Positions 63,941-64,000 of a DNA stretch of 64,000 nt are shown here, piece by piece; the first letter of the stretch is position 1; every line of letters begins with the position of its first letter. The notes under the pieces were generated by a model. That model saw only the letters and a program-made list of their open reading frames with translations. It made no database searches and was not told the origin of the DNA. Source of the DNA: Candidatus Zixiibacteriota bacterium (GTDB lineage: Bacteria; Zixibacteria; MSB-5A5; GN15; FEB-12); NCBI GenBank assembly GCA_019038695.1, contig JAHOYZ010000003.1, positions 40,143 through 104,142 of the forward strand, written 5' to 3'. Made by a program: the position numbers and the translations under genes.

Positions 63941-64000
63941 CATATTTGTCACCCTGTCCAACACATATCTGTCACCCTGTCCAACACATATCTGTCACCC
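63941..64000. repeat. 23-bp tandem repeat cut by the window edge
   Basis: Units begin at 63941, 63964 and 63987 with consensus CATATCTGTCACCCTGTCC plus AACA; the third is cut by the window end. Repeated TGTCACC blocks of this kind commonly border insertion sequences with integrase-type transposases, so a mobile element may begin just beyond the window. A GTGACA in the opposite orientation lies at 63925-63930. Confidence 0.6.

Overview
The window reads as a Gram-negative bacterium of the FCB (Fibrobacteres-Chlorobi-Bacteroidetes) superphylum, most likely an uncultured lineage such as candidate division Zixibacteria. This placement is an inference: secreted proteins carry C-terminal NPFNP sorting tails and dockerin-type repeats of the form D-x-N-x-D...INIADLTYLVAYLF, there are many outer-membrane barrels and lipoproteins, yet Shine-Dalgarno sites and sigma-70 promoters (TTGACA-N17-TAnnnT) look conventional. 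Nearly all of the sequence is chromosomal housekeeping and envelope genes. There is one tRNA-Lys, no CRISPR array, no phage and no complete insertion sequence; a repeat of transposon-end type begins at the right edge.

Layout. 0.1-6.3 kb: ClC channel, FAD oxidoreductase, and a secreted dockerin protein with a long leader. 6.5-8.6 kb: rsmE, then a lipoprotein/barrel pair. 8.7-17.7 kb: a tightly packed run gcvT, comB, a TPR protein with a degenerate peptidase-MA domain, a BatA/VWA membrane protein, an ABC-F ATPase, a flavoprotein and a methyltransferase. 17.8-19.3 kb: a DUF6174 lipoprotein and an omptin-like outer-membrane protease. 19.3-21.2 kb: rqcH and tRNA-Lys on the minus strand. 21.4-26.5 kb: a histidine kinase, an NtrC-type regulator, a helical periplasmic protein and a barrel. 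26.58-27.05 kb: seven perfect TGTGA-N6-TCACA palindromes spaced 76-77 bp, upstream of an apparently highly expressed 879-residue surface protein. 30.4-35.4 kb (minus): a tandem-receiver protein, a phosphohexomutase, a HAD hydrolase and a POT transporter. 35.5-41.8 kb: Smr protein, flavin reductase-like protein, PPi-type phosphofructokinase, then a broken Na+-pumping decarboxylase operon (complete gamma, 5' piece of alpha, 3' piece of beta) with a complete GTP-type PEP carboxykinase lying between the broken pieces. 42-45.8 kb: envelope proteins and mreB. 46.2-48.5 kb: ECF sigma, zinc anti-sigma and two Spy/CpxP-like proteins. 48.6-57.6 kb: RNase R, a sigma-54 activator, a barrel, a lamin-tail protein, a PorV-like protein and dgt. 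57.6-59.9 kb (minus): a chelatase ATPase and a VWA protein joined by an A10 run that permits a -1 frameshift fusion. 60-64 kb: a lectin-like sorted protein, a pseudo-receiver/HDOD protein and a cysteine desulfurase.

The observations most worth following are the chelatase frameshift site (58,683-58,692), the palindrome array (26,579-27,054), the decarboxylase operon interrupted by PEP carboxykinase (37,959-41,816), and the omptin (18,250-19,308), which keeps all four catalytic residues far from its usual hosts. All functional calls come from reading motifs; no database search was run.
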